A stretch of 64,000 nucleotides of DNA. Origin: Cohnella rhizoplanae. GTDB taxonomy: Bacteria > Bacillota > Bacilli > Paenibacillales > Paenibacillaceae. The position numbers and the translations under genes were made by a program. The notes below the pieces were generated by a model. It had not been told where the DNA came from. It searched no databases and saw only the letters and a list, made by a program, of their open reading frames with translations. Location: the NCBI RefSeq assembly GCF_948329515.1, contig NZ_CAOJCN010000001.1, positions 758,890-822,889 of the forward strand. Reading direction: 5' to 3'. Shown piece after piece: positions 27,254 to 42,259 of this stretch (the first letter of the stretch is position 1; each line of letters opens with the position of its first letter).

Positions 27254-28572
27254 GACTAAATCTGGTGTGGGTTGCGTTGCTCATTCTGCTTACTGCCTTC
27301 TTCGTCGCTACCGAATTCGCCATCATCCGGATCCGTTCGAGCCGCGTAGAACAGATGGTGATGGAGAAGAAGAAAAACGCCCTTGCCGTCCAACGCGTCG
27401 TGACGAATCTGGACGGATATCTGTCAGCATGTCAGCTGGGCATCACGATTACCGCGCTGGGACTTGGTTGGCTCGGCGAGCCTACCGTAGAAGCACTGCT
27501 GGAACCTTTGTTCCACTCCCTGCATGTCGGGGAGAGCGTCTCTCATGTGCTTTCGTTCATTATCGCGTTTGCGCTCATTACGTATTTGCACGTCGTGCTG
27601 GGCGAGCTGGCGCCGAAGACGCTCGCCATTCAGAAGGCCGAAGCGATCTCGCTGTACGTCGCTCCGATCATCGTCTGGTTTTACAAGATCATGTATCCGT
27701 TCATCTGGGCGCTCAACGGCTCGGCCAACAGCCTCATCCGCCTGTTCGGCATGAAGCCGGCCAGCGAGCACGAGGAGGCGCACTCGGAGGAGGAGATCAG
27801 ACTCATCCTGTCGGAGAGCTACGAGAGCGGCAAGATCAACGTGGACGAGCTCGGCTACGTCAACCGCATCTTCCAGTTCGACAGACTCTTGGCCCGGGAT
27901 ATCATGATCCCGCGGACCGACATGGTGTGCCTGCACCGCCATAAGTCTCTCGCAGAGAATCTGGCTACGATCAAGCGGGAGCAGTACACCCGATTCATGG
28001 TCGCAGGAGAGAGCAAGGACGACATCATCGGTTTCGTGAATACGAAGCAGTTTTTCTTGAGCTACGACAACAACCCGGACTTCGACTTCGGGGCGTTGCT
28101 GCAGCCCGTGCTGTCGGTGCCGGATGCGATGCCGGTCAAGGATCTGCTCATCAGAATGCAGGCCGAGCGCAAGCATATCGCGCTGCTGCACGACGAATAC
28201 GGCGGTACGGCGGGTCTCGTGACGATCGAGGACATCTTGGAGGAGATCGTCGGCGAGATCCGCGACGAATTCGACGAGGACGAGATCCAGCCGATCGAGG
28301 AGATCGGCGCGGACAAGTACCTGGTGGACGGCAAGACGCTTGTCGACGAAGTCGGGCGGCTCTTCGAAGTGCAGCTGCCTAGCGACGAGGTCAACACGAT
28401 CGGCGGCTGGCTGTTCGCGATGCAGCCCGATTTGCCCAAGAACGTGCCTTGGATCTACGAGGAAGAGGACTTGGCGTTCATCATCCGCGAGAAAGACCGC
28501 AACCGCATCCGCAAGCTGGAGATCGCGAGACGGCAAGAGGGACAGGCGCGCCTGTCCTTGGTGGAGAGTTAA
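27247..28572 (+). CDS. CorC/HlyC family (CNNM-CBS) membrane protein
   Basis: 441 residues: a CNNM/DUF21 membrane domain (about 1-190; LTAFFVATEFAIIRIRSSRV and HVVLGELAPKTLAI), a CBS-domain pair (about 205-335; MIPRTDMVCL, EYGGTAGLVTIEDILEEIVG) and a CorC/HlyC C-terminal domain (about 345-430; VDGKTLVDEVGRLFEVQLP). Such proteins are linked to Mg2+ or Co2+ efflux, with ATP or Mg binding by the CBS pair; the hemolysin name is historical. ATG 27247 follows AAGGAGGTGACTGCAG. A possible coupled leader ORF overlaps its start. Confidence 0.92.
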   Translation: MLGLNLVWVALLILLTAFFVATEFAIIRIRSSRVEQMVMEKKKNALAVQRVVTNLDGYLSACQLGITITALGLGWLGEPTVEALLEPLFHSLHVGESVSHVLSFIIAFALITYLHVVLGELAPKTLAIQKAEAISLYVAPIIVWFYKIMYPFIWALNGSANSLIRLFGMKPASEHEEAHSEEEIRLILSESYESGKINVDELGYVNRIFQFDRLLARDIMIPRTDMVCLHRHKSLAENLATIKREQYTRFMVAGESKDDIIGFVNTKQFFLSYDNNPDFDFGALLQPVLSVPDAMPVKDLLIRMQAERKHIALLHDEYGGTAGLVTIEDILEEIVGEIRDEFDEDEIQPIEEIGADKYLVDGKTLVDEVGRLFEVQLPSDEVNTIGGWLFAMQPDLPKNVPWIYEEEDLAFIIREKDRNRIRKLEIARRQEGQARLSLVES

Positions 28573-28578
28573 ATAGCG

Positions 28579-28609
28579 AAAAGACCCCTTCCGCGCGGAG
28601 GGGTTTTTA
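28579..28609 (+). terminator. Intrinsic terminator of the CorC-type gene
   Basis: AAGACCCCTTCCG / CGGAGGGGTTTTT hairpin with a very short loop and a five-T tail, seven bases after the stop codon. Confidence 0.85.
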
Positions 28610-28712
28610 TTTGGCTGTGTAAACTTTGTTGTTGATATTAACCATACATGACTTAACTTTGTTATCATGAACTGCGAAGGTTATAAATTTGTATAAATAT
28701 GGAGGAAAAACG

Positions 28713-29165
28713 ATGGCAGAAAATAAGTTACTAAGGATGGACAATGTCGGCATCGTCGTAGAATCGCTCGATGAAGCCATCTCTTTCTTCGAGGAGATTG
28801 GCTTGAAGCTCGAAGGGCGAGCGACCATCGAAGGGGAATGGGCTGGGCGCGTAACCGGACTGGGTTCGCAGCACGTAGAGATAGCTATGATGGTTACCCC
28901 GGACGGCCACAGCCGACTTGAACTGTCGCGATTTCTGACCCCGCCTCCGATATCGGACCACCGAACCGCTCCTGTGAATGCCCTCGGTTATCTACGCGTC
29001 ATGTTCGCAGTCGAAGACATTGACGAATTGGTATCCAGACTCACTGAGCGCGGTGCTCAGCTCGTTGGGGAAATGGTTCAGTACGAGAACTCGTACCGGC
29101 TCTGCTACATTCGTGGATGCGAAGGAATTCTAATCGGTCTGGCGGAACAAATCGGGAATAAATAG
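28713..29165 (+). CDS. VOC-superfamily (glyoxalase/bleomycin-resistance fold) protein
   Basis: 150 residues with the two beta-alpha-beta-beta-beta repeats of the vicinal oxygen chelate fold: MDNVGIVVESLDEAISFFEE (about 9-28) and YLRVMFAVEDIDELVSRL (about 88-105). Metal-ligand positions are only partly evident, so it may be an enzyme (dioxygenase or isomerase) or a binding protein. ATG 28713 follows GGAGGAAAAACG. It lies between two terminator-like hairpins and is probably monocistronic. Confidence 0.85.
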   Translation: MAENKLLRMDNVGIVVESLDEAISFFEEIGLKLEGRATIEGEWAGRVTGLGSQHVEIAMMVTPDGHSRLELSRFLTPPPISDHRTAPVNALGYLRVMFAVEDIDELVSRLTERGAQLVGEMVQYENSYRLCYIRGCEGILIGLAEQIGNK

Positions 29166-29235
29166 TTTATGTTAAATCTCATCGCGGCCTTCAGCAAGCT
29201 GCCTTAACGCGGCGGGACTTCGCGAGTACAATTAG

Positions 29236-29257
29236 CCGCCTTTGCATGAGGCGGTTT
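29236..29257 (+). terminator. Terminator-like hairpin
   Basis: CCGCCT-TTGCATG-AGGCGG followed by TTTT, 70 bases after the VOC gene. Short stem, moderate support. Confidence 0.5.
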
Positions 29258-29420
29258 TCATATCGAAACGATTAACACAAGGACGTTTGAAATCAGCGCG
29301 TTCATGTTTTATTGTTATGGACAGGACCATCTTGAAGAGCCTTGTCAATAAAGATGAATGCGCGCATACGATATGAAAAGCGCCTGTCGCACCGCTTTGT
29401 TCCGGAAGGAGAAATGGCTA

Positions 29421-30152
29421 TTGGAAACCGCGCTGGTGGGCAGCTTCATCTCTGCGATGGCTACGGTGCTCGGCGCCGTTCCGATTCTATTCATCAAGCG
29501 GCTGTCCGAAAAATGGAAGGACATGCTCGTCGCGTTCACGGCCGGCATCATGGTGTCCGCGTCGATGTTCGGGCTTATCCCGCAGTCGATGAACGAGTCG
29601 AACATCGTGCTGATGTCGCTCGGCCTGCTGATCGGCATCGTGTCCCTGGATCTGATCGAGAAAAACATCCCGCACGTCGACGTAGAAAACGGCGCCCGCG
29701 TGAGCGGCTTCGACAACAAGGCGCTGCTCGTATTGGTTGCCCTTTTTATACACAATATACCGGAAGGTCTCAGCACGGGCTTCAGCTACGCCAGCGCCAG
29801 CGAGGGACTCGGCACGATGGTCGCTGTCGCGATCGGCGCGCAGAACATGCCGGAAGGGCTAGTGCTGGCGGTGTTCCTGCTGCGGTCCAAGGTAGGCAAG
29901 CTGAGGCTGCTGGCGCTCGTAACGTTGACGGGACTCATGGAGGTCGTATCCGCGGTCGTCGGTTACTTCACGGCCAGTTACGTGCAATCGCTGATCGGGA
30001 TCGGGCTCGCCTTCGCGGCGGGCGCCATGCTTTTTATCGCCTACAAGGAACTGATCCCGGAGAGCCACGGTCACGGCTACGAACGCCCTTCGACCTATTC
30101 GTTCATTATCGGCCTGCTCGTCATGATCTATATCGCTTATTGGTTCGGATAG
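29421..30152 (+). CDS. ZIP-family divalent metal transporter
   Basis: 243 residues, eight predicted helices. Helix 4 carries HNIPEG and helix 5 carries QNMPEG, the paired metal-site motif of ZIP transporters (helix 5 has Gln where His is usual). The last loop has ELIPESHGHG. Family role: uptake of Zn2+, Fe2+ or Mn2+. The preferred start is TTG 29421, nine bases after GGAAGGAG. An ATG at 29358 would add 21 polar residues and lacks a ribosome site. The following hypothetical gene starts 15 bases downstream, so the two are probably one operon. Confidence 0.9.
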   Translation: METALVGSFISAMATVLGAVPILFIKRLSEKWKDMLVAFTAGIMVSASMFGLIPQSMNESNIVLMSLGLLIGIVSLDLIEKNIPHVDVENGARVSGFDNKALLVLVALFIHNIPEGLSTGFSYASASEGLGTMVAVAIGAQNMPEGLVLAVFLLRSKVGKLRLLALVTLTGLMEVVSAVVGYFTASYVQSLIGIGLAFAAGAMLFIAYKELIPESHGHGYERPSTYSFIIGLLVMIYIAYWFG

Positions 30153-30167
30153 GATGGAGGGAGTCGC

Positions 30168-30707
30168 ATGACCTTCGGATGGCCGGGCTACGATCCGGCC
30201 GGATACGATCGCAGTCAAACGCTGTTGGAGGCCGCGGGCGAACGGCTTGACAGCCTGCGGGGCGCGCGAATCTGCAGCGTTTATACGGCGTGGGATATCG
30301 AGGACGAGCGATGGTGCGCGTCGTCTCCCATCGTATTCGAGCTGGAAGACATGCGTCTGGAGATCGGATTCAAACTTAAATGTCAGATGACGCTTACGTT
30401 CGGTGAATTAAGCTTAGAATCCGTTTCCGGAGCCGGGTTCCGCGGACCGGGTCCGTCAGCCGAGCGCCGGCTGCCTTACCAATGGCGGACGGATCGGGCG
30501 GAGCTGGCGCCGTTCGTCGGCCGATTCATACTCGGGGCGGACCTGCTCGAGAAAAGGGGCGGCAGGCAAGGCCTACTGGGGATCTGCTTCCGTACGGACG
30601 GCGGCGCGTTGGAACTCGTCAACAGGGCCACGACGGGCGGTGCTGAGATTACGATCAATCCGGCCGATTACGACAGGGCGGCGGTCAGACGCGTCATCGC
30701 GATCTAG
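30168..30707 (+). CDS. Hypothetical protein downstream of the ZIP transporter
   Basis: A 179-residue soluble protein I do not recognise. It is rich in beta-type segments (LRGARICSVYTAWDIEDERW, then IVFELEDMRLEIGF) and has no signal peptide or membrane helix. GGATGGAGGGAG precedes ATG 30168. The close spacing after the ZIP gene suggests co-transcription and perhaps a metal-related or housekeeping role, which is guesswork. Confidence 0.7.
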   Translation: MTFGWPGYDPAGYDRSQTLLEAAGERLDSLRGARICSVYTAWDIEDERWCASSPIVFELEDMRLEIGFKLKCQMTLTFGELSLESVSGAGFRGPGPSAERRLPYQWRTDRAELAPFVGRFILGADLLEKRGGRQGLLGICFRTDGGALELVNRATTGGAEITINPADYDRAAVRRVIAI

Positions 30708-30875
30708 ATCCGCCGCTTAGCGTCAGAATCGACTGAACGTCCGGCCGCCGCGCCGGATTTTTTGCGTCCCCTGTCGGAATAAGGCCGTAAGCCAATCGGG
30801 CTATCATATATGATATAATAAATGCTTCTGCGTTTTTTGCGGCAATTAACGTTACAAAGTTGGAGGCTACTCAGC

Positions 30876-32843
30876 TTGAGCAATCGCTATCCGTTTGAAG
30901 TCGTCAGCGGCAGACCCTTCGTCGAGCAGGTGGGGGAATGGGTCGCCGACGTTTTTTACGATATATTGCCCGAGGCCGGATTCGAGGTTCGGGACGAACA
31001 GATTTATATGGCTTACCAGGTCGAGCGGGCCTATGCGGATAAAAAAACGATATTCGCCGAAGCCGGAGTAGGCACGGGCAAGACGCTCGTGTACCTGCTG
31101 TACGCGGTATGTTATGCGCGCTATACCGGCAAGCCGGCCGTCGTCGCATGCGCGGACGAGTCCCTGATCGAGCAGTTGGCCAAGCCGGAGGGAGACCTGG
31201 CGAAGCTGGCGCGGCATCTGGACCTCACGGTCGACGCGAGGCTCGGCAAGTCGCAGGACCGGTATCTGTGCCTGCAAAAGCTGGACGACGCGCGGCTCGG
31301 ATATGCCGATACGGAGCTTTACAAGGACATTTACGAGAGCCTGCCGCCATTCGTCTTGAAGACGGAGGCTCTCCAATCGTTCCACGCCTACGGGGACCGC
31401 AAGGAATACCCGGATCTGGACGATGCGCAGTGGGGGCGTATCGGATGGGACAGCTTCCGCGACTGCTTCGTCTGCGACAAGCGCCACCGCTGCGGCATGA
31501 CGTTGTCTAGAGAGCATTACCGCAAGGCGGCCGACATCGTCATTTGCTCCCACGACTTTTATATGGAGCATGTGTGGACGTACGAGAGCCGCAAGCGGGA
31601 GGGGCAGCTGCCGCTGCTCCCGGAGCATAGCTCGGTCGTGTTCGACGAGGGCCATCTCCTGGAATCCGCGGCTCAGAAGGCGCTCACTTACAGGATCAAG
31701 CATGCTGCGTTCGAGGAGCTCGTCACGCGGCTGCTCAAGAATGAGATCCGCGAGTCGCTGGCCGTGCAGATCGATCTGGCCATCGAGTACAGCGAGCTGC
31801 TGTTCGAGGCGCTGGCTGCGCGAAGCACGAAGGTCGCCGGATCGGACCGCATGGAGATCGCGGCGGACGCCGCGCTGCTCCGAGCGGTATCTCAGCTGGA
31901 CGTCGTCCTGGAGCGAATCGAAGAAGATCTCGTTTTCGAGAGCGAGCTGTTTAACCTGGACGGCTATCAGCTGCGGATCGTAGAGGAACATTTGGAGATG
32001 ATGCGGACCGCGCTCGGATTGTTCGCCGGCCCCACGCCGCCGATCTGCTGGACGCACGACAGCCCGACAGGGCTGACGCTCGTAATCATGCCGCGTACCG
32101 TACGCGAGGTGCTGGGCGAGCGCGTATTCGCGAAGCCGATGCCGATCGTATTCTCGTCCGCGACGCTGTCGTCGGGCGATTCGTTCGGCTACATCGCGGA
32201 CAGTCTCGGCGGCGCGAGCTATTTATCGTTCAGCGTGCCTTCTCCGTACGACTATCCGGAGCGCATGAAGGTGACGATCCCGCGGGCGAATCAGGCTTCT
32301 ATATTAGAAGAAAGCGCAAGAACGTCTTGGAAAACGGAAGCGGCGCTCGCCGCCGTCAAGCGTACGGACGGCGGGGCGCTGATGCTGTTCCCGACGCGAG
32401 AGGAGCTGGCTGCGTTTAAAGCGGCTTATGAACGTACCGGCGGCCTCTCGGAGCGGAAATTCCTGTTCGAGGGCGACCGGGAGATCACGGTGCTGATCTC
32501 CGAGTTCCAGCGCGACAGAGACAGCGTATTGTGCGCAGTCACGTTATGGGAAGGCTTGGATGTCCCGGGACCGTCGCTATCCGCGGCGATTATGTGGTCC
32601 TTGCCTTATCCGCCTGGAGATCCGGTATTCGGCGCGAAGCGCAAGGAGGCGGCAGACCCTTATCAGGAGGTGGACTTGCCCTATATGCTGCTGCGGTTCA
32701 GGCAAGGCATTGGCCGGTTGATCCGCTCGCGCGAGGATAGGGGAGAGATCGTCGTGCTGGAGCCCGCGCTGCAGACGGACGAAGCGCTCGCGGCGCACCT
32801 TCGGGCGGCGCTCCCGCTAGGCGTCGAACTGGGCTTCGAGTAA
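30876..32843 (+). CDS. DinG/YpvA-like ATP-dependent DNA helicase (XPD family)
   Basis: 655 residues, superfamily 2. Walker A is AEAGVGTGKT (near residue 61); the Walker B box is DEGH, not the usual DEAH. Motif III-like SSATLSSG and the C-terminal QGIGRLIRSREDRG complete the helicase core. Four cysteines (YLC near residue 130, then C-x2-C-x5-C in CFVCDKRHRC) match the position of the 4Fe-4S cluster of XPD/DinG helicases. Likely role: unwinding damaged or R-loop DNA. TTG 30876 has GGAGG nine bases upstream and no closer ATG exists. Confidence 0.9.
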   Translation: MSNRYPFEVVSGRPFVEQVGEWVADVFYDILPEAGFEVRDEQIYMAYQVERAYADKKTIFAEAGVGTGKTLVYLLYAVCYARYTGKPAVVACADESLIEQLAKPEGDLAKLARHLDLTVDARLGKSQDRYLCLQKLDDARLGYADTELYKDIYESLPPFVLKTEALQSFHAYGDRKEYPDLDDAQWGRIGWDSFRDCFVCDKRHRCGMTLSREHYRKAADIVICSHDFYMEHVWTYESRKREGQLPLLPEHSSVVFDEGHLLESAAQKALTYRIKHAAFEELVTRLLKNEIRESLAVQIDLAIEYSELLFEALAARSTKVAGSDRMEIAADAALLRAVSQLDVVLERIEEDLVFESELFNLDGYQLRIVEEHLEMMRTALGLFAGPTPPICWTHDSPTGLTLVIMPRTVREVLGERVFAKPMPIVFSSATLSSGDSFGYIADSLGGASYLSFSVPSPYDYPERMKVTIPRANQASILEESARTSWKTEAALAAVKRTDGGALMLFPTREELAAFKAAYERTGGLSERKFLFEGDREITVLISEFQRDRDSVLCAVTLWEGLDVPGPSLSAAIMWSLPYPPGDPVFGAKRKEAADPYQEVDLPYMLLRFRQGIGRLIRSREDRGEIVVLEPALQTDEALAAHLRAALPLGVELGFE

Positions 32844-32879
32844 CGGGCGACATGAGAATGGAGTAATATGAAGTCATTA

Positions 32880-32906
32880 GAGCGGCCTAAAACGGGCTGC
32901 TTTTTT
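32880..32906 (+). terminator. Intrinsic terminator of the helicase gene
   Basis: AGCGGCC / GGGCTGCT stem (one G-U pair) followed by TTTTTT, 40 bases after the stop codon. Confidence 0.7.
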
Positions 32907-33031
32907 GATATAAAACCGGCTTTCCAATAAGTGAACATGAAATAAGTTATGTAAACAATGCTAGATATTTTCGTTTCCGCATACGTGCTTCCGCATCCTT
33001 AAAAAAATGTATAAAAAGCCAATCGTCGAGC

Positions 33032-33057
33032 GTTTCAGACAAAGGCCGCGTGGGTAT
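33032..33057 (+). promoter_or_regulatory. Sigma-B-like promoter before the kinase cluster
   Basis: GTTTCA, a 14-base spacer and GGGTAT resemble the general-stress promoter consensus GTTTAA-N12-15-GGGWAW. It lies 78 bases upstream of the first hybrid kinase. Whether this organism has sigma-B cannot be judged from the window, so an ECF or chance match remains possible. Confidence 0.45.
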
Positions 33058-33134
33058 ATAACCATGTCAGGTGCGTGATGAATCCGCCATATGAAATATG
33101 CTCGGATATCCTATCGAAATCAAGGAGGAGCGGA

Positions 33135-34787
33135 ATGGAAGATGCCGCCCATATCTTGCTTGTTGACGACCGTCCGGAAAACCTGATGGCCATCGAAGCG
33201 ATACTGGCCGGAGAGCCTTACGTCTGCGTGAGGGCGTATTCGGGGATCGAGGCGCTGCGCTGTCTGCTCGAAAAGGAATTCGCAGTGATCGTCATGGACA
33301 TTCACATGCCGGACATGGACGGGTTCGAGACCGCGGCCATGATCCGCGCCCGCGAGAAATCGCGTGTCGTTCCGATCATATTCGTTTCGCAGGATGCGCA
33401 CGAGGGCCAATACGATTTCGACGGACATGCCGGCGGAGCCATCGATTATCTGACCAGACCGCTCGCGCCACATATTTTCAGATCTAAGATCGCAGGCTAC
33501 GTCAGCATGTACGAAACGAACAAAGCGCTCCAAATGCAGAGCGAGCTTCTGCAGCAGCAAACCCGGCAGCTCGAGCGGACGAACCAAGCGCTCGTGCAGG
33601 CTAAGGAGACGGCGGAGATCGCGCTTCGGGTCAAGTCCGAATTTCTGGCGGTCATGAGCCATGAGATCCGTACGCCGCTCAACGGCATCATCGGTATGTC
33701 GGACCTGTTGCTATCGTCGGATCTGCCCGAGGAATACGCGAGCATGGTCGGCATCATACATACGAGCGGCAACGTACTGCTGTCGGTCATCAATCATATT
33801 CTCGATTTCTCTAAGATCGAGTCGGGCAAGATGGAGCTGGAGGAAGCGGAGTTCGATCTCCGGTTATGCCTGATGGAGACGATCGATCTGTTCACCGCCT
33901 CGTCGCGGGAGCGCCGGCTGGAGCTCATCGTCGTGCTGGACCCGGAGCTCCCTGCGACGCTCGTCGGGGACAAGAATCGGCTGCGCCAGGTGCTGATTAA
34001 CATCGTGGGCAATGCCGTGAAGTTCACCCAGGTAGGCGGCGTCTATATATTCGTTAAGCGATTGTCGGAGGCGGACGATTCGTTGATCGTCGAGTTCACC
34101 GTCCTGGACACGGGAATCGGCATACCGGCGGACAAGATCGACCTTCTTTTCCACCCTTTCGCGCAGCTCGATACGGCGATGAACCGCAAGTTCGACGGCA
34201 CGGGCCTCGGGCTGTCGATCAGCAAGTCGCTGGTCGAGCTGATGGGCGGCGAGATCCGAATCGAAGATACCCCCGAACAGGGAGCGATGTTCGTATTCAC
34301 CATCCGCGCCTTAAGCGGGTCGGCGGCAGCCGGAGACCCGATGCGGCCGGAGGAGCTCGCGGTGCTGCCCGAGAGACCGGATGACGAAGTGCCTTTCGTT
34401 CCCGGAGACTTGCGCATCTTAATCGGGGAGCCGTGCCCGATCTACGGCGATCTGCTCGTACATATGCTGGACATGCTCGGGCTTAACGCCACGGTCGCCA
34501 AGGATGCGGCGGCGATGCGGGAAGCGCTGCTCGGCAGCGTCTATGATCTGGTGTTCGTGGACGAGGATTTGCTCGCGACGGCCGTGCCGCCTGGAGGCGC
34601 CGAGCGGCGCGGACGCACCAAGCGGGAGGCCAGGGAACCGCCATTCGTCGTAGCGCTGCGCTCTCGTGACGAGGAGGCGTCCGCCGGATCCGGCGAAGCG
34701 CCGTCAGCCGAAGGTATCGACGAATATATACAGAAACCGATATCCCTGGAGCGTCTTAAGCGATTAATCCGCAACAATTTTAAGTAA
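33135..34787 (+). CDS. Soluble hybrid histidine kinase, REC-HisKA-HATPase-pseudoREC
   Basis: 550 residues, no membrane helix. Receiver domain 1 (about 5-120) has phospho-Asp55 in [14 protein letters not shown] coiled coil (about 130-165) leads to HisKA with His176 in [15 protein letters not shown]. The HATPase_c domain (about 290-405) has DTGIGIP and GTGLGLS. A second receiver-like domain (about 430-545) has DLVFVDED but shows an insertion and weak acidic pocket. The receiver-first order suggests the kinase is controlled by another kinase's phosphate. ATG 33135 follows AAGGAGGAGCGGA. The stop is 32 bases before the poly-HAMP kinase, so both are co-transcribed. Confidence 0.92.
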   Translation: MEDAAHILLVDDRPENLMAIEAILAGEPYVCVRAYSGIEALRCLLEKEFAVIVMDIHMPDMDGFETAAMIRAREKSRVVPIIFVSQDAHEGQYDFDGHAGGAIDYLTRPLAPHIFRSKIAGYVSMYETNKALQMQSELLQQQTRQLERTNQALVQAKETAEIALRVKSEFLAVMSHEIRTPLNGIIGMSDLLLSSDLPEEYASMVGIIHTSGNVLLSVINHILDFSKIESGKMELEEAEFDLRLCLMETIDLFTASSRERRLELIVVLDPELPATLVGDKNRLRQVLINIVGNAVKFTQVGGVYIFVKRLSEADDSLIVEFTVLDTGIGIPADKIDLLFHPFAQLDTAMNRKFDGTGLGLSISKSLVELMGGEIRIEDTPEQGAMFVFTIRALSGSAAAGDPMRPEELAVLPERPDDEVPFVPGDLRILIGEPCPIYGDLLVHMLDMLGLNATVAKDAAAMREALLGSVYDLVFVDEDLLATAVPPGGAERRGRTKREAREPPFVVALRSRDEEASAGSGEAPSAEGIDEYIQKPISLERLKRLIRNNFK

Positions 34788-34819
34788 CCATATTGTGCTT
34801 CATGGGGGATGAGGAGACA

Positions 34820-40537
<5,718 letters not shown>

Positions 40538-40564
40538 GGAGAAGCCATTCCCGTTCATTAAATC

Positions 40565-40623
40565 AAGCAGGAAAGCATCCGCAGCCATCCGGGCGATGGC
40601 GGGGTGCTTTCCTGCTTTTTTGC
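40565..40623 (+). terminator. Intrinsic terminator after the poly-HAMP kinase, in a 353-base gap
   Basis: AAGCAGGAAAGCA ... TGCTTTCCTGCTT long-stem hairpin followed by a T-run. The rest of the gap (40538-40890) has TTGACA at 40804 and TACAAT at 40831, but their 21-base spacer is too long for a standard promoter. No extra gene was seen. Confidence 0.85.
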
Positions 40624-40890
40624 CGTATGGTATCGCCCGCGACCGTGCCTTGATGCGCAATGAAATCCGCAGCATCAATCGACACATCACGTCACCCGGA
40701 ACGGAGCCGTGCAGGATTCCGTTGAATGTTCACCCCGGGGAAGGGGGAAGATGCGCTTTCATTCGCTTCGTCGACAAAGGAAATCTAAATATTCGTTGAC
40801 CGTTTGACATGTTTTTCAAGGGGCCGTCTGTACAATCTATCCTATATTCACGATTCGCTCGTCCTTCAACAATCGAAGAGAGGTGCTGTT

Positions 40891-42096
40891 ATGCGTGGAG
40901 ATAAGAAGAGATACCCCCTTGTCGTACTGCTCGTCGCGACGCTGTTCGCGACGCTTGGCCTGACCTCGCTCGCTAGCCTGCAAGACGCGGTTCCCGCCGC
41001 GATAGCCGCTCCGGCCCTGTCTCCTCTGCCAGCCCCGGCTCCAGCCGATGTACCGCGCCCGCAGTCGGGCGCTGCGATACCGCTCCGTCTGCCGGATCCG
41101 ATCCCGGCTCCCGCTCCGGCGGATGATGCGTTTCCGCTTGCCTACGAGGATGGTCCATCATCCGTCAACCCCAACGATCTCCCGCCGGATAACCGGAAAA
41201 AGCCGCTTAAATTCACGCTGGACGAGGAGCTTCGCGCCAGCGGGAACGGTTCGCTCGCCAACAACGGCGAACCTGACGGAACGCCTGAGGCAGCGCCTAA
41301 GCCGCCGGCGGTCGCCCCATACATAGTAACGGCTTATTATCTGAACGTGCGCGCCAATCCGTACAACGGTTCTAAGGTGCTCCGCGTAGTCAAGCAGGGG
41401 ACGCAGCTCGAAGTCCTGTCGCGGACGGATAAAGGCTGGCTTCGCTTAAAGGACGGCGGGTACGTGCACGGCGGATACGCCGAACCCGCTGGCGAGGCGG
41501 CGTCAGGCTCCGCAACCGGCGCTAAGGCGGAGACGCAGCCCCTCCCCGAACCTGCCTCCGAAGGGAAGCCGCCGTCCTCCGCCGCGAGAGAAGGCGCAGT
41601 CCAAGCCGCTGATCCTAAGCCGGAATGGACGCCGCAGGAGGCGTCTCCCGACGAAGACGCGGACCCGGCCCGTCCGACGAACCGGGTGCGATCGGACTCG
41701 GGACTGACCGAGGCGCATATCGCGAAGCTGTTCAAAGACACTGCGCTCGCCGGGCACGGCATCGAGGACGTGGTGCTCGAGATCGAGGAGAAATACGGCA
41801 TCAACGCCTTCTTCACGATCGCGGTGATGAAACTCGAGAGCGGCAACGGCAAGAGCAAGCTGTCCCGGACCAAAAACAATCTGTTCGGCCTGAACGCGAC
41901 GTCCGGAACCGCCAAGGCGTTCAGCTTCAAGACGAAGGCGGATTCGGTCCGCAAGTTCGGACAGCTCCTCTCGGATAAATACGTGGACAAAGGGCTGACG
42001 ACCGTCGACAAGGTGGCGGCCAAATACTGTCCTGCAAGCTCGAGCTGGGCCGGGAAAGTAATGGGAATCATGAAAAGCGATTTTCGCAAGCTATAA
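40891..42096 (+). CDS. Secreted SH3b-glucosaminidase (peptidoglycan hydrolase)
   Basis: 401 residues: an N-terminal export or anchor helix (LVVLLVATLFATLGLTSLA, about 10-30), a Pro/Ala-rich low-complexity stretch, a bacterial SH3 domain (about 145-205; YYLNVRANPYNGSKVL), a second disordered linker, and a C-terminal glucosaminidase domain (about 270-400) with the expected catalytic Glu316 in KLESGNGKSKLSRTKNNLFG. It should cleave N-acetylglucosaminyl bonds in the wall; the SH3b domain may bind peptide stems. ATG 40891 follows GAGAGG; an upstream in-frame start at 40804 is unsupported. Terminators lie on both sides. Confidence 0.88.
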   Translation: MRGDKKRYPLVVLLVATLFATLGLTSLASLQDAVPAAIAAPALSPLPAPAPADVPRPQSGAAIPLRLPDPIPAPAPADDAFPLAYEDGPSSVNPNDLPPDNRKKPLKFTLDEELRASGNGSLANNGEPDGTPEAAPKPPAVAPYIVTAYYLNVRANPYNGSKVLRVVKQGTQLEVLSRTDKGWLRLKDGGYVHGGYAEPAGEAASGSATGAKAETQPLPEPASEGKPPSSAAREGAVQAADPKPEWTPQEASPDEDADPARPTNRVRSDSGLTEAHIAKLFKDTALAGHGIEDVVLEIEEKYGINAFFTIAVMKLESGNGKSKLSRTKNNLFGLNATSGTAKAFSFKTKADSVRKFGQLLSDKYVDKGLTTVDKVAAKYCPASSSWAGKVMGIMKSDFRKL

Positions 42097-42123
42097 TCCT
42101 AAGTTATAATATGAAGAGGCTTG

Positions 42124-42151
42124 AGACTGTCGATCATCCGACAGTCTTTTT
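42124..42151 (+). terminator. Intrinsic terminator of the glucosaminidase gene
   Basis: AGACTGTCG-ATCATC-CGACAGTCT-TTTT: 9-bp perfect stem, 6-base loop and T-tract. Confidence 0.88.
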
Positions 42152-42259
42152 GCATAACGACTTCGTTCTACAGGATGTTTCAAAATAAATAGCCTAGGGT
42201 ATAGACAGTCCGTATAGACTTGAAACAGATCGGCGGACATGCGAAAGGAGATCAACGCA

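Noticed and set aside
40804..40836. TTGACA and TACAAT as promoter of the glucosaminidase gene
   Set aside because: The 21-base spacing is outside the functional range for sigma-A promoters.
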